Positions 46,749 to 58,165 of a DNA stretch of 64,000 nucleotides are shown piece after piece. This DNA is from Marsupella aquatica (Eukaryota; Marchantiophyta). The stretch is from the NCBI GenBank assembly GCA_973895155.1, contig OZ316895.1, positions 23,436,001 to 23,500,000 of the forward strand, read 5' to 3'. The position numbers and the translations under genes are program-made. How positions within the stretch are numbered: the first letter of the stretch is position 1; each line of letters begins with the position of its first letter. The notes under the pieces were generated by a model that made no database searches, was not told where the DNA came from, and worked only from the letters and a program-made list of their open reading frames with translations.

Positions 46749-48370
46749 ATATGGTGAACGGTCAGTGTTTCCTGTGCTTGTGGAGTGGAATTGGTGGCTT
46801 GATTTTAAGACGTTTGTGTGTGTGAGATAGCTCTCTTAGCTGGTGTCTCCCAGGGGTTGTTAATTCTCTTCCTGAAGTCGGGCTTCTTTCCGTCCTGACA
46901 GCTTATTCTTGTGATCGATGTTTCGTGGAACATACCCGAGAATTGTACTCCCCATAGGCTTTGGTCGGATACCGAAGTTCAGCTTTTTCTGCCGAGACAG
47001 CAACGGAGTGGGATTGATCACCCCGTGATTCTGGGAGTAGAATTGAGCTACACTGTGGCCATGTCTTCGTTGGATCATGAACAGTTGTAACTCATGACTA
47101 GATAAATTTATGGGCGGCCTTCAGGTTGAAACATTATCTGGATCATTCTTAGTGATCCAAGTCAAGGTAGAATAATGTCAGAGCATATTGCTCCAAAATG
47201 TCACTTACAAGAGTATTTTTCATAAACAGAGTGTCACGGAGGAAGCATCAGTATCAGGCTGAAGGATTTTGATTGGAGAACTTTGAGCATTTCTGAAGTT
47301 GAGTTCAATATTCAGCATCTCGATTGTTCCCGAAGATGTTCTACTAACTGTTTTTGATGACTTGTTTGTTGTTTTTGTCTGCAGAAGATTCGATACTTGA
47401 ATTGCAGGGAGTCCAGAGATTCAGCTACGATGAGCTGCGTGCCTCCACCAGAGGCTTCAGCAAGGCGTCAATACTAGGGGGTGGAGGGTTTGGGGTTGTG
47501 TATAAGGCAACGTTGAAATCCGGCATTCAAGTGGCCATCAAGAGAATGAGTCGTGATGCCACCCGGAGTCAGGGCATGAAGGAGTTCAAGAGTGAGGTTG
47601 TCATCGTAAGCCAGGTCAGCCACCGGAATTTGATCAAGCTTCGAGGATATTGTGCTGACTTGCGCCGAAAGGAATACATGCTTGTTTATGATCTGATGCC
47701 CAATGGCAGTCTAGACGACGTGCTGTTTAAGACAACGCCAGGAACAACTTCGCTGCCTTGGCTACAAATGTTAAACATATTGGAGGGCACAGCACATGGC
47801 CTCGAGTATCTGCACCAAGGATTGACGCAGCAAGTCATCCATCGAGACATAAAGTGTTCAAATATCTTGCTTGATAAGGAATGGAATCCAAAGCTAGGGG
47901 ACTTTGGCATTGCTCGGGTGGTAGAGCATCAAGGGAAAGCAGCAACAACCGAAATGATTGGAACCATTGGTTACATTGCTCCAGAAGTATTCACCGAACA
48001 ACGATTCTCAGACAAAGCCGATGTTTTTGCTTTTGGTATTGTGATCTTAGAGGTTGTATGTGGACGAAGAGTTCTTCCAGGTGCTGCAAAGGGCGTGGGT
48101 CTTCTGCAATGGGTACGTGCTGCTCATAATGAAGGTCACTTGCTAAGTACTGTGGATACTCGACACGTTGACTATGACGCTAAACAAATGGAAATGGTGC
48201 TGAAGGTTGGGTTACTTTGCACTCAAGTCAACCCTGATGATCGCCCTTCTATGAGACGCGTAGTCCAAATCCTCGCTGTGGTGGTCAGGCTCCCTAACAT
48301 TCCCACCCCTGGACGATGGGTCGTCAGTAAAGGTTTATTTTGCGTGGAAAAACTTTTTAGAATTCCATAG
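46749..48370 (+). CDS. receptor-like cytoplasmic kinase, copy 3 (RLK3)
   Basis: Inverted paralogue of RLK1 and RLK2. Exon 1 (46749-46758) gives only MVN plus one base before GTCAGTG, a weaker donor than in its relatives. Exon 2 (47385-48370) starts after TCTGCAG. The product is about 331 residues. Seen: glycine loop GGGGFG, VAIK lysine at about 56, HRD in VIHRDIKCSNIL, DFG in LGDFGIAR and APE in YIAPEVF. All catalytic landmarks are present. The C-terminus ends soon after the kinase fold (VEKLFRIP). The leader is shorter than in RLK1/RLK2, and the conserved promoter is missing, so expression probably differs. If exon 1 is not used, an ATG at 47354 upstream of the acceptor would give a short hydrophobic start (MMTCLLFLS), which I consider less likely. 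Confidence 0.82.
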
Positions 48371-50149
48371 ACAGAAGCAGCAAACAGAAGGCTGGCAGCC
48401 AAGAGGCAGAGCTGAGGGGGAACCGGCCCCAGTGTTAAATATTTAGATTGTTTTGTTGAAGCAATCTTTAATTGTAAACTTTTGCAAACTAGTCGAGTCG
48501 AATAGAAGGGCATACGTGTTTTAGTATATGAGTTCTTTGGCATTCGATCTAGGATTCACTGTATAAGGTTCACTGTAAATACGTTATGATCTAGGACGTA
48601 GTTGAATCTACTTGATTCCTCCGACACACTCCCTGAGAATAGCTCAGTAAAGCAGTATTCGAATAGGCCGCAGCAGTTTTGATCTGAGTCTCTGTGACAG
48701 TGAGAGTGCAGAGGCGCGCTTCAGCTTTTTTCTCGTGGTGTGAACAGTCGACCTCGGTTAGCTTGGTGTATGATGAGAGGCTGGACCAGTGGGGAAGAGC
48801 ATTGGACCTGGCCTAATTTCGGATGACCAGCCACCAAACTTGCAAACAGCCTGATCGCGCGGCTGTTTGGTGCATGAGCACGGGTGGGAGTGCTCTTCTT
48901 ACACTTGTAAAATTTGCCACTACCACCTTCAATCCATCCATCCATAAAGGTATCACTCATGTTGTGGACATTTCTTTGCTCTGTAGTTGGAAGCTGTAAT
49001 ACAACTTCTCTTCATCTAGCATGTGGCCTTAATTAGTTATTCCTGTTTCCTCTATAACCCTTGACAAGCATTTCGCTCTTTTCACAACTAGTCCATACAC
49101 CGGGACATCTTTCAATGGCTACAACACCTATTAGCGATAAGGGTTCCAAGTTGAGGAGGAGCATCATCACGGACTATTTCACAAGAACCTCCACATCATT
49201 GACCTTATTTTCTGGTAATTCTGATTCATGTCGCCAAAGTACTCCTGTTCCAGACACGGGAATGTGAGCGTCAAACAAATAGGCGCTCCAAAGTACCAAT
49301 TTAGAGTTGTCCATGATACAGCCGAATGGGGGTTAGTCAACTGTTATTTAGGCACTAATCCAGGGTGAACTGAGCATCATTTGTCTCTAAGATGAACTAC
49401 TCAGGATTTGAATAGGGCTGAAATCAGAACCAGACTCCTCTGAGTTCTGAAACTATGGCGGAAGAGCATTTCCAAAGGTCAGTTACTGGAAGGAGTAAAT
49501 ACCCAGTCAGACAACACCCTAGTAGTGGTCATGGTCAAGTGATTTTTGGCCGACCAAATTTGTACAAGACAGTTGAGATTTTTACTTTCTTTTACAAGAC
49601 GGGTTACAAGAGACAAGTATAAGAAAAATCTCAAAATTCCCTTGCACACTTGTGATGGGCATTGTTTGCCATACAGAAAAATACAAAGTCACAGATAAAT
49701 CTTGAAGGGATTCAAGTTTACAATAGAGTGCTTCTGATCAATGTGAGAAATATAAGTTATATCATGGGGTGAAATGTTGGGTGATCAATGTTGTTCAATT
49801 GTTGAGTCAGCATATGACGACTCATGAAACAATGGTTGAGGTGAGTCGTAGTAAACTCTATTGTAAACTTGAATCCCTTCAAGATTTATCTGTGACCAGC
49901 AAACCATTACCAAACCAAGTCATCTATAAATGGGTCCCTTGTGGGTCCCCATTTTGCTTATGTGACTGTGCATGTTTTGTTGTCAAAAACTTAGACCTCC
50001 TCTTGAGGTGATCTAAAAAACTAGAGCAAACTGCCTCTTCTTTTCAAGGAATTTCATCACATTTTGGCACAGGCATTTTAACTTTGAGCTTTTAACTACA
50101 TTGTCACTAAGGATATTCTAATTTACAATATTGTCATTGTTTTTATATT
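48371..50149. other. spacer downstream of RLK3, no gene called
   Basis: A short plus-strand frame at 49115-49267 (MATTPISDKGSKLRRSIITD at its start) is hydrophilic and Ser/Thr-rich but unrecognised. A pair of related words (TTGAAGGGATTCAAGTTTAC near 49702, and its reverse complement near 49865) forms a loose inverted repeat. Confidence 0.35.
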
Positions 50150-50890
50150 GTATTTATAAATATGCCAGGTTTTTGCTCAGGTTTTTGTATATATTCACCA
50201 ATGTTATTTTGCTGAACTTGTCGTCTTTATAGAAAACTATACGGCATATTTGTAAATACAGGAAAAAAACTATGACACATTATCAATTTGAATATCTTTA
50301 GTGACAAATTAATTAAAAGTTGTTTTGTACTTATAAATATGCCACACTTTTGGTATATCCCACCTTTGTTATTTTGTTGAACTTGTCATCTTTATACTAA
50401 CCTATGGCGTATCTGTAAACACAGAAAAACTATGATAGCATTATCAATTTGATTATCTTTAGTGCCTAGTTAAAAAGTTGTTTTAGTTTGTGTGTACTAA
50501 AGTGACCATGAGCTTTGCTTTGGGATATTTGTAAATACAGAAAAACTATGCTACCATTATAATTTGAACATCTTTAGCGCCAAATTCATTAAAAGTTGTT
50601 TTAGTTTTTGAGTACTAAAGTGACCATGAGCTTTGCTTTGGCATAATTGTAAATACAGATTAAACCATGATAGCATTATCATTTGAACACCTTTAGTGCC
50701 AAATTCATTAAAAGCTATTTTGAATTGTTGTGTACTAAAGTGATCATGAGCTTTGCTTTGGATGCAAATTAATTAAAGGTTGTGTTTAATTTTTGTGTAC
50801 TAAAGTGGCCATGAGCTTTGATTTGGATGCAAATTAGTTAAAAGTTGTTTTAATTTTTTTGTACTAAAGTCTCCATGAGCTTTGCTTTGG
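50150..50890. repeat. complex minisatellite, 55-125 bp units
   Basis: The words GTACTAAAGTG(A/G)CCATGAGC, TTTGCTTTGG, TAAATACAGAAAAACTATG and AAATTAATTAAAAGTTGTTT recur from about 50150 to 50890. The early part is built of longer units with TTATAAATATGCCA and TTATTTTG(C/T)TGAACTTG. The tail is a faster-evolving array of the CATGAGCTTTG(C/A)TTTGGATG unit. Non-coding. Confidence 0.85.
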
Positions 50891-50902
50891 ATGGAGAGAC
50901 TG

Positions 50903-50955
50903 GCCCCAACCCCCACCCCAACCCCCACCCCCACCGTCTTGCACCCCCAACGTCT
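50903..50955. repeat. C-rich microsatellite (CCCCAACCCC / CCCCCACC)
   Basis: Alternating C4-6 and A/AA runs, directly before the farnesyltransferase promoter. The complementary strand has many G tracts and could form a quadruplex. It is not a perfect telomere repeat. Confidence 0.85.
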
Positions 50956-51029
50956 TGTAAAAGCGCCCCTCATTCTTTTGCATCTTGGCACACCAGTTTG
51001 GTACTCCATCAATTAGGCTGTTGCGGGCT

Positions 51030-51090
51030 CTGTTCTGTGCTTTGCTGTGCTGTGCTCTGCTGTGCTATGCTCTGCTGTACTGTACTGCCC
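51030..51090. repeat. GCTGT/GCTCT microsatellite
   Basis: Short GCTGTGCT, CTCTGCTGTG and TACTGTACTG words in tandem. Low-complexity DNA within the likely farnesyltransferase upstream region. Confidence 0.75.
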
Positions 51091-51199
51091 TTGTCTTCCA
51101 GCAAAGCTTCAGGAAAGAACATGTCCGCCCTGCTTCAGTTCTGGTTGCCATCCCGCAAGACTGCTCCCACTCAGAGTACGAATTGAGCTCACATCGGTG

Positions 51200-51460
51200 A
51201 TCGGTGCTCTAGCTTGCGTTCTCTGGAACGTTGTGTTCTTCACAAGGAGCAGGAGCTGTTCAGAAACTGGGGGAGATTGGATTCGGATCGGTGCTCTAGT
51301 TTGCGTTCTCTGGAACGTTGTGTTCTTCAAAAGGAGCAGGAGCTTTTCAGAAACTGGGTGAGATTGGATTCTTGAGCACACAACAATTGGCTTCAAAAGG
51401 AGCAGGAGCTTTTCAGAAACTGGGTGAGATTGGATTCTTGAGCACACAACAATTGGCAAA
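51200..51460. repeat. promoter-proximal tandem duplications upstream of the farnesyltransferase gene
   Basis: An 87-bp unit starting ATCGGTGCTCTAG(C/T)TTGCGT occurs at 51200 and 51287. Overlapping it, a unit of about 66 bp with AAAAGGAGCAGGAGCTTTTC and TTGAGCACACAACAATTGGC is duplicated at about 51326-51457. The GGAGCAGGAGCT..TCAGAAACTGGG core is therefore present three times within 300 bp of the start codon. Confidence 0.85.
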
Positions 51461-51496
51461 CGAAGGAAGGAAGGAAGGAAGTATAGTCTTGTGAGC

Positions 51497-54400
51497 ATGG
51501 AGGCGTCGCCCTCTCGAACAGTGACGCAGCGGCTGCAGGCGGAGCTGGAGAGCGCCGTGCGTTCTATTTACGAAGCGTTTGGCGCTGCCACGACCGAGGA
51601 GCGCTCACTGATGTGCGTATCTTGATTTTCGTGTTCCACTCTTATTCACAATATTCCTGCACTTCATACGATGAGGATTTTTTGTTTCTTCGGTTTTAAA
51701 CAGGGGAGTCTTTGAAAAGTATCAACGGAATGCCTATTGCGGAATTGATGTCGGGTCCGAAATCATCGTAGGAAATGCTAAACCAGGTTTCCATTCTGTA
51801 ATTTCCAAAACATTGAGCTACTAGAGTTTAGTGTTGCTACTGTTGATATTCGTCAAGGTTTAGAACAAAGAATGGATACCATGAGTGCGATGTTTTCTGT
51901 TCGGCCAACGGTTCCTGTTGTAAGTTCCAGTGTGTCGTTTTGAGTAGTTTTGCACGTGCTCTCGTCTTCCCTCAGAGTTTCATTTCTCGAAGTTCCACTT
52001 TCAGGCTGACTCTGCACCATGACGACCACGAAGAATTTGTCGTTCGGGGTCTGCGACGCTTAAGTGCTGGATTTTATGTGCTGGATTCAAGGTAGACCAA
52101 CAAGTAAATGACACCCTTTATCCAGTTAACTGCTCCACTTTTCAAGGAAGTAATGCCTCTCTCGATGGGCACGGGTTGTTCTTTCTTGTGGACATGTGAA
52201 CCATTATTTGCGCAAGTATCATCTTCTCCTTCAAACGATGTGTGGATTTTTTGCAGTCGCCCATGGTTGTGCTACTGGATTTTGCATTCACTAGCATTAC
52301 TTGGGAGGCCTGTCGATGAAGATCTACATGATCGCACGATCGACTTTTTGGAGCACTGCCAGGTTGTTGTCCGACTCAGCCTATCTAGACATTTGCCGTA
52401 AATTCAAATAAGACGCTGATACAATCTCGAAGACACCTCCATGTAGTAATTTCACTGTCAATATGTTGCCCTGCTCAAACTTCACGTATTCAGCATCCCT
52501 AACAATGTTTTTTGCAAGACAGGAAACTGGTAGCTGCATATACCATATACTCAACACGCTTTTATTGAATGCAGGACCCTAAAGGTGGCTACGCTGGAGG
52601 TCCAGGCCAGGTATTCGATTAGTATTTTTCATTGCCTACTGTGATCTGAAAGATATCTCTCATAATTGCTTACGTGTTTGTTTTGCTTCGGAAATGATAA
52701 AAGTGAACGAAGCTTCCACAAACTAAGCAATTTTATGCCTTGGCTCTTGTGTAGATGCCTCATTTGGCCACAACATATGCTGCGACTTGTGCCTTGGTGA
52801 CGCTCGGTGGAGAAAAAGCGCTGTCTTCGATCAATAGGTGGCTGTCCACCCAGATGGCAAGAAAAGTTGTGTGTTTGGTTTAAAGTTATTTGATATGGGT
52901 TATTATCAGGGAAAGAACCCGCACCAAAACTAATGAAACTCCAGTGGAAATGGAAGACACCCCGTTGCCACAGTTCATAGGACCTGATGCAGGAAGTTCA
53001 AAAAGAATAGGCTGTTTACATTGTTAGGCGGTGTGGTGGAGGCTCCTTGAGTAATATATGAAAGACAGCCCTTGTGCTACGATGCATTTGACGCTCAGTG
53101 TTATGTGACCAATGTTTATGGAAACTCGCTGCCTTAAACCTACTTGGCGCTCCCTTTAAGTGAGGAAAACTGGCCCAAGTTGTAGTTAGTTTCACTTACT
53201 TTTTGCAGTGATATTGTATTGGCTGTCACCTGTGTAGTAGGTCCCTTCCCAGCCAGCTCAAAGATACAGAGAAGCTTGTCATGAAAGTATTCAGAAATGA
53301 TTTTTGCAGAGTTGCAGGAAGAAGGTTCTCCAGTTTCTTTTGCGCATGAAAGATCCGTGTGGAGGCTTCAGGTATGGCTTGATCACCACTGCCCTAATAT
53401 GAATCCAGGTTTTGAAATTGGAAGGGGAAAACTTCTGGTGGTCGAGGACATGATGACCTATATTCGTGTTGGCCAATGGAGTGTCCATCCCGGGTCCTGA
53501 GATTTCGCAGCTTCATTGACTGCTAGACGGACAGGAGGTCTGGCGGTCTTTAATACTTCAACTGGGATTGTGTGTAGAGTTCATGATGATGGTGAGATGG
53601 ACATGCGGGGATCTTTCTGTGCTTTGGCGGTAAGTCTCGCAGTAGTTTGTACTGTGGGTATTGAGAGCGATCTGTCTATCATTTTCTCGACCACTGCGTT
53701 GTTTAGCATGTGGGCCTAAAGCTAGGTGCAAAAGTGTGTGCAAAAGCTAGGTGGCGAGTCTCGGGAGTGCATGGAGCAGTGACTTGTGCTGCACTCTAGA
53801 AATCTAATTCGATGGATAAAGACTGGCGGGACTGTCGTAGAGATGGTGTTTCCAAACTTGAAGTTTGGTTAAAGTAATTTTCATGCGTACATTTCGCACC
53901 ATTAAAAAAGTTTGTTGTTTTTGACAGGTAGCCCATTTGCTAGATATTATGGTCCCAGAATTATTGGAAAATGTTGGGGAGCATGTTCGCAGGTACTGAA
54001 ATACCTTGTGCTGGTGTAGAGAACTCTACCTGTTGTTATACATCTTGGCACTCTATTAATGTAGTGACAGTAATATCAAAATGGGTATGCGTTTCACTGA
54101 CTGAGACCCTAAGAATGTTTTCAGGCTCGTTTGCCTCCAGAGATCACCTTTACCTAATATACTTCATGACCTTATTGCCATGTACAGTCTTAACTTCTCG
54201 TATCTCACCTCGTGCTGTTGTTTCGTAGCTGTCAAACATATGAGGGTGGCATTGGAGGTGAACCGGGAGCCGAGGCCCATGGCGGGTATGTGTTAATGCT
54301 ATTCCTTCAACATCCCAGCAACCCCAGGGTATCTTCATAGGTTTTTCTATTTGAGATGCTTTGTCAACGACGATTTGCCCTTCTAACCACTGGCAATGGC

Positions 54401-56511
54401 AACAATGCGTAGGTACACTTTTTGTGGACTTGCAGCGGTGGCTTTAATCAACCAGCTGCATGTCCTAGACCTTCCCAGTCTAGTTGTAAGTGATCACGAT
54501 TTAACTCTCAGAGTCCACAAAGGAATTGTTTCTCCAAGTAGCTTTTATGCCTTTCTGTTCTTGTGGGAGGTTGTTACATGCCAGGATGACCTACTAAATT
54601 GAGTATCTAATACTGTTGGCCTGGTACGGACTAGCTCTGACTTTTGGAGTGGCGCAGACATGGGATGTTAGTATGCGATAATTTAAATTGGCCTTTTATC
54701 GATTCTATGTACAGAATTGGGTTGCATTTCGCCAAGGGGGGGTTGAAGGGGGATTTCAGGGGAGAACCAACAAGCTAGTTGACGGGTGCTACTCTTTCTG
54801 GCAGGTACATCGTTCTGCTTCCCGTTCGCCTTAATGCTACACTGATTGATGGAGTGTGTCCATCTATGCCAGTCAATTTTTGGACCAAGAATGGTGGTTA
54901 GTCTAGAATGGTGGTTAGTCTAGAATGGAGGTTAATATGTTCCCATATGGACAACTAGATGCTGCTTCCAGAGGACAATTTCAAGTAGATCACATGTCAT
55001 GGAAGTCACGACAAGCGATGCTTCACAGAACCACGCCTTCGTTGTCTCTTGATTTTGGATTACAACCAAAAGGAAAGCGTCCTGCCTGGTCATCAGGTTC
55101 ATGTTGCACATGACAACTTGATAAAGAAAGTACGTGAGCCCTATATTGGGGTGAGGAATGTGGCCCAAACTGTTTTTTCGCAGAAATTAGGATTCTGAAG
55201 AGCTCCATTTTGCAGGGTGGTTGCTTCAAATTGCTTCAGCAGTATATGCCTCAACTGTTGGTGCAACAAACTACGTCTGCTGCAGCCCTGCGTACAGTTC
55301 AAAATGAAGTTGAGTCTACCAAGTCTGGTCCACTGAACGCAAAGGATACAGAACAAGATATGGCTGCAGAGGCCAACTTGAAATCTAAAGCGGAAACTTC
55401 AAGTAATGTATTGGATGGGATTGTAGGTGATAAGGCTAAATCGGTGAAAGATGGCCGGTCGTGGGCGGATGATTCCATAAATGAGAAAGATGAAACACGG
55501 AATCAAGGAAGTCAGGCAACTCCTTCAAGACCATCATCTCAGACTGGCAAGACGAAGATGAGCAAGACTACCACCACTGAAGTTGAGGCACGTGAGGTAC
55601 TGCATTCCCCTACGAAGGACATTTCCGCTAGTGAATGGGAAACTGATGAGGATGAGGTTGAAGATTGGGACTTGGATAGCAAGCCTAGTCAAAATGCTGC
55701 TGCGAGGCTCTTTCCTATGTCTGAAGCTGGCATTCGGAGGGGGCCATCACGTACCAAGATTGTACAGATAGTTGAGCTGGCAGATGATTCGAAGGGTACA
55801 CCGGCAGGGGCTTCTGGAAGCAATAGTGGTTCCACCCGGTCGAAATTTGACCTTGGCAGCTCCGATGATATCTTGTATGGACCCATTTTCAATTCACAAG
55901 CCCTTCAAGCATATGTCTTACTCTGCTGTCAAGTTAAGTACTGAATCCCTGTTCCCTCTGACTGGATCTGTACATCTTCTTTTCCTCTTGGCAGCCTTCC
56001 TCGCCTCATTCGGGGAAATCAATTGCATCATAGATAAGGCATTAGTTTTAAAGTAGAGACCACACGCATGTCCACCGTAGCCTTTCGGTCAAAATGAGAA
56101 CAGACAGTAATTTCCGAAAGTAGTACAATATAGGATTGAGCTCATTCAAGCTTGTGTCTTTCAATGCTGCAAAGTGGTCCTAGCCCATTGAATTGTATAT
56201 TTCGGTGCTTCGAATGTCACTCAGACGTGTAATAATTAAGATTAATTTGTTTGCAGGATCTGGATGGGGGTCTTCGTGACAAACCAGGAAAACCTTGTGA
56301 CTACTATCACACTTGTTATTGCTTGAGTGGTTTGTCGGCGGCCCAGTACTCCACCGCACACCGGTTGGGCGCACCGCCTCCCCCATCAGGGGTTCTTGGA
56401 CCATATACCAATTTACAGGCGGCCACGCATGCTCTTTGCAATGTGCGACTGGATCGATATTATGAGGCTCAAAGTTACTTCAAGAAAACCAAGGAAAGTC
56501 GAGATGCATAA
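51497..56511 (+). CDS. ERA1: protein farnesyltransferase subunit beta (15 exons)
   Basis: Catalytic beta subunit that, with the alpha subunit, transfers farnesyl to CaaX cysteines; in Arabidopsis it restrains ABA signalling. Exons: 51497-51612, 51704-51786, 51858-51919, 51976-52091, 52257-52362, 52575-52610, 52755-52837, 53318-53371, 53578-53629, 53928-53992, 54229-54285, 54413-54485, 54715-54804, 55216-55932, 56257-56511; phases match, about 654 residues. Seen: SRPWLCYWILHSLALLG, PKGGYAGGPGQMPHLATTYA, TYEGGIGGEPGAEAHGGYTF and GGFQGRTNKLVDGCYSFWQ. The zinc ligands are Asp324 and Cys326 (DGCY) and His588 (DYYHTCYC). Between the last two lies a Ser/Thr/Lys/acidic insert of about 200 residues (345-555, with ETDEDEVEDWDLD). 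The plant acidic insert is known but shorter in Arabidopsis. Exons 2-4 are less certain because this N-terminal part is poorly conserved. Confidence 0.93.
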
Positions 56512-57769
56512 GCGGTTTCATATTTAAACCCAGAGTGCAACCCTGGCACTGCCATGTCTGTCAGCTCAAGGTGGGAAATTCTTGTGCATTGTGCAAAGTC
56601 ACTAGTTCCGCTGGTCAAGTAGTTTGCATAAACCCTAATATATTTGGGATACGGGATGCCATCGTGCCAGAGGAATTTGTCATGTCGCAATTAGGAATGA
56701 CTTTGATGATGTATTTACTGATTCTGTAGTCAACCATCTAGGGGGTTGTTTTACAATACGTTAGGGCTCCTCTATCAGCTGGATAGGACAGAAGGTTTTA
56801 GTCTTGTCTCTCTCTGAGAGTTTGCCAAAGAAACTCCAGTTCAAATCAGCTCTTTTTTCTTGGCACAGACATATGTTAGTACCGAGAGGACATTTTTGAG
56901 TGTGGTTTCACTGACAGGACAGTAGCAATGAACGATATCTGTAGAGCTTGGTCGGTTCTTGGGCTGTCTGTGCATCCCATCCTGATAATTGAAGTGCAAA
57001 AGTTTCTTGGTAGAGATTCTGGTCAATGAAGAGCAAAAGCGATATTTGCTCTTTTGCTAATTACTTCAAATGACATTTGCATCTTGCTTCGCCAAGGGAA
57101 GTTGGCGACATGCAGAGCAGACGTTGTATCCAAGTGTTTTTGTCAGTTACTCAAAATGAGGCATCCAACCGTTGTGCGTATGTTCAATGCATTAATTTGT
57201 TGCGATGGAAGACATCTTCAACGTCCTCATAAGAAAAGTGCAGGAGTGGATGAATAAATCCAGAGAAGGACAAGGAATGCGTTCAGGAGTGGATGTGAAA
57301 CCCCATGACCCGGTGCCACAGAAAAAGCTTGGTTCATTCTTAACTCAAGGATGGTAAAACCCATGGTCTAAAGAAAAGAGGGGTGCTTAGAAACGACTAT
57401 GTGGGTCCATACACGTCAATCAATGGGCTATATCAGAATTCTAATATACTGCAACTGAACAAAGGGCTCAATACTGAGAGACATGGTCCCGCTCCTTTCT
57501 TTGGAAAGGGACTTAGTTTCATTTTTACAGCCTTTCCTCCCCCCTTTTGAGTCTTGTCCATACAGGCATGGGCAAATGTTGCACGAGCCCAGTCAGGCAT
57601 CACTGTGTCAACCTGGTTTTGGAGTGAGCATGTCTTTCCTTAGGGCCTGTCTTTGTGCCATTTTGGAGGGAGCATGTCTTTCCTTATGGCCTGTCTTCCT
57701 TAGGGTTGTGCCAGTCAGGGTTACAGTCCGTAGATAGACAGGTAGAGCCCCGGTAGGCAGGTAAAGCCC
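56512..57769. other. 3' flank of the farnesyltransferase gene, no further gene seen
   Basis: It includes the likely 3' untranslated region. Frames up to 84 codons (57483-57737) show no motif. A short duplication, GGGAGCATGTCTTTCCTTA-like, occurs at about 57625-57690. Confidence 0.4.
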
Positions 57770-58165
57770 TGCCATCACACATCAAAATGTGATAATATAT
57801 GGTGTGCACTCACTGATTTAAAGGAAAATAACTAGGGGAAGAAAATAATGAGGTTTATCATAATAAAAATGTGATAATATATGGTGTGCACTCACTGACT
57901 TAAAAAAATAATGAGGTTTATTATAGTATGGATTATGTACCAGTAAAGCCCTACCAGTAATCACACATCAAAATGTGATAATATATGGTGTGCACTCACT
58001 AATTTAAAGAAAATAATGAGGGGAAGAAAATAATGAGATTTATTATAACATGGAGTGATGGGGAGGTTGATCCCTGCTTGTAATCACACATCAAAATGTG
58101 ATAATGTATGGTGTGCACTCCACTGATTTAAATAAAATAATGAGATATATCATAGTATGGACTGA
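57770..58165. repeat. satellite, about 100-bp core, four copies
   Basis: TCAAAATGTGATAATATATG or a close variant, followed by GTGTGCACTCACT, AATTTAAA-like and AATAATGAG(G/A)T(T/A)TAT, occurs at about 57780, 57865, 57968 and 58090. AATCACACATCA precedes three of the four. Spacing is uneven because of indels. Confidence 0.88.

Noticed and set aside
51704-52091. Simpler farnesyltransferase model skipping the exon at 51858-51919
   Set aside because: Joining 51786 directly to 51976 breaks phase; including 51858-51919 keeps an open frame, although the protein here is weakly conserved and the model remains the least certain part.
54725-54760. Apparent frameshift in the farnesyltransferase exon at the G-run
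   Set aside because: Recounting the run gives seven G, which keeps the frame (CAA GGG GGG GTT GAA) and restores the family sequence, so the exon is intact.
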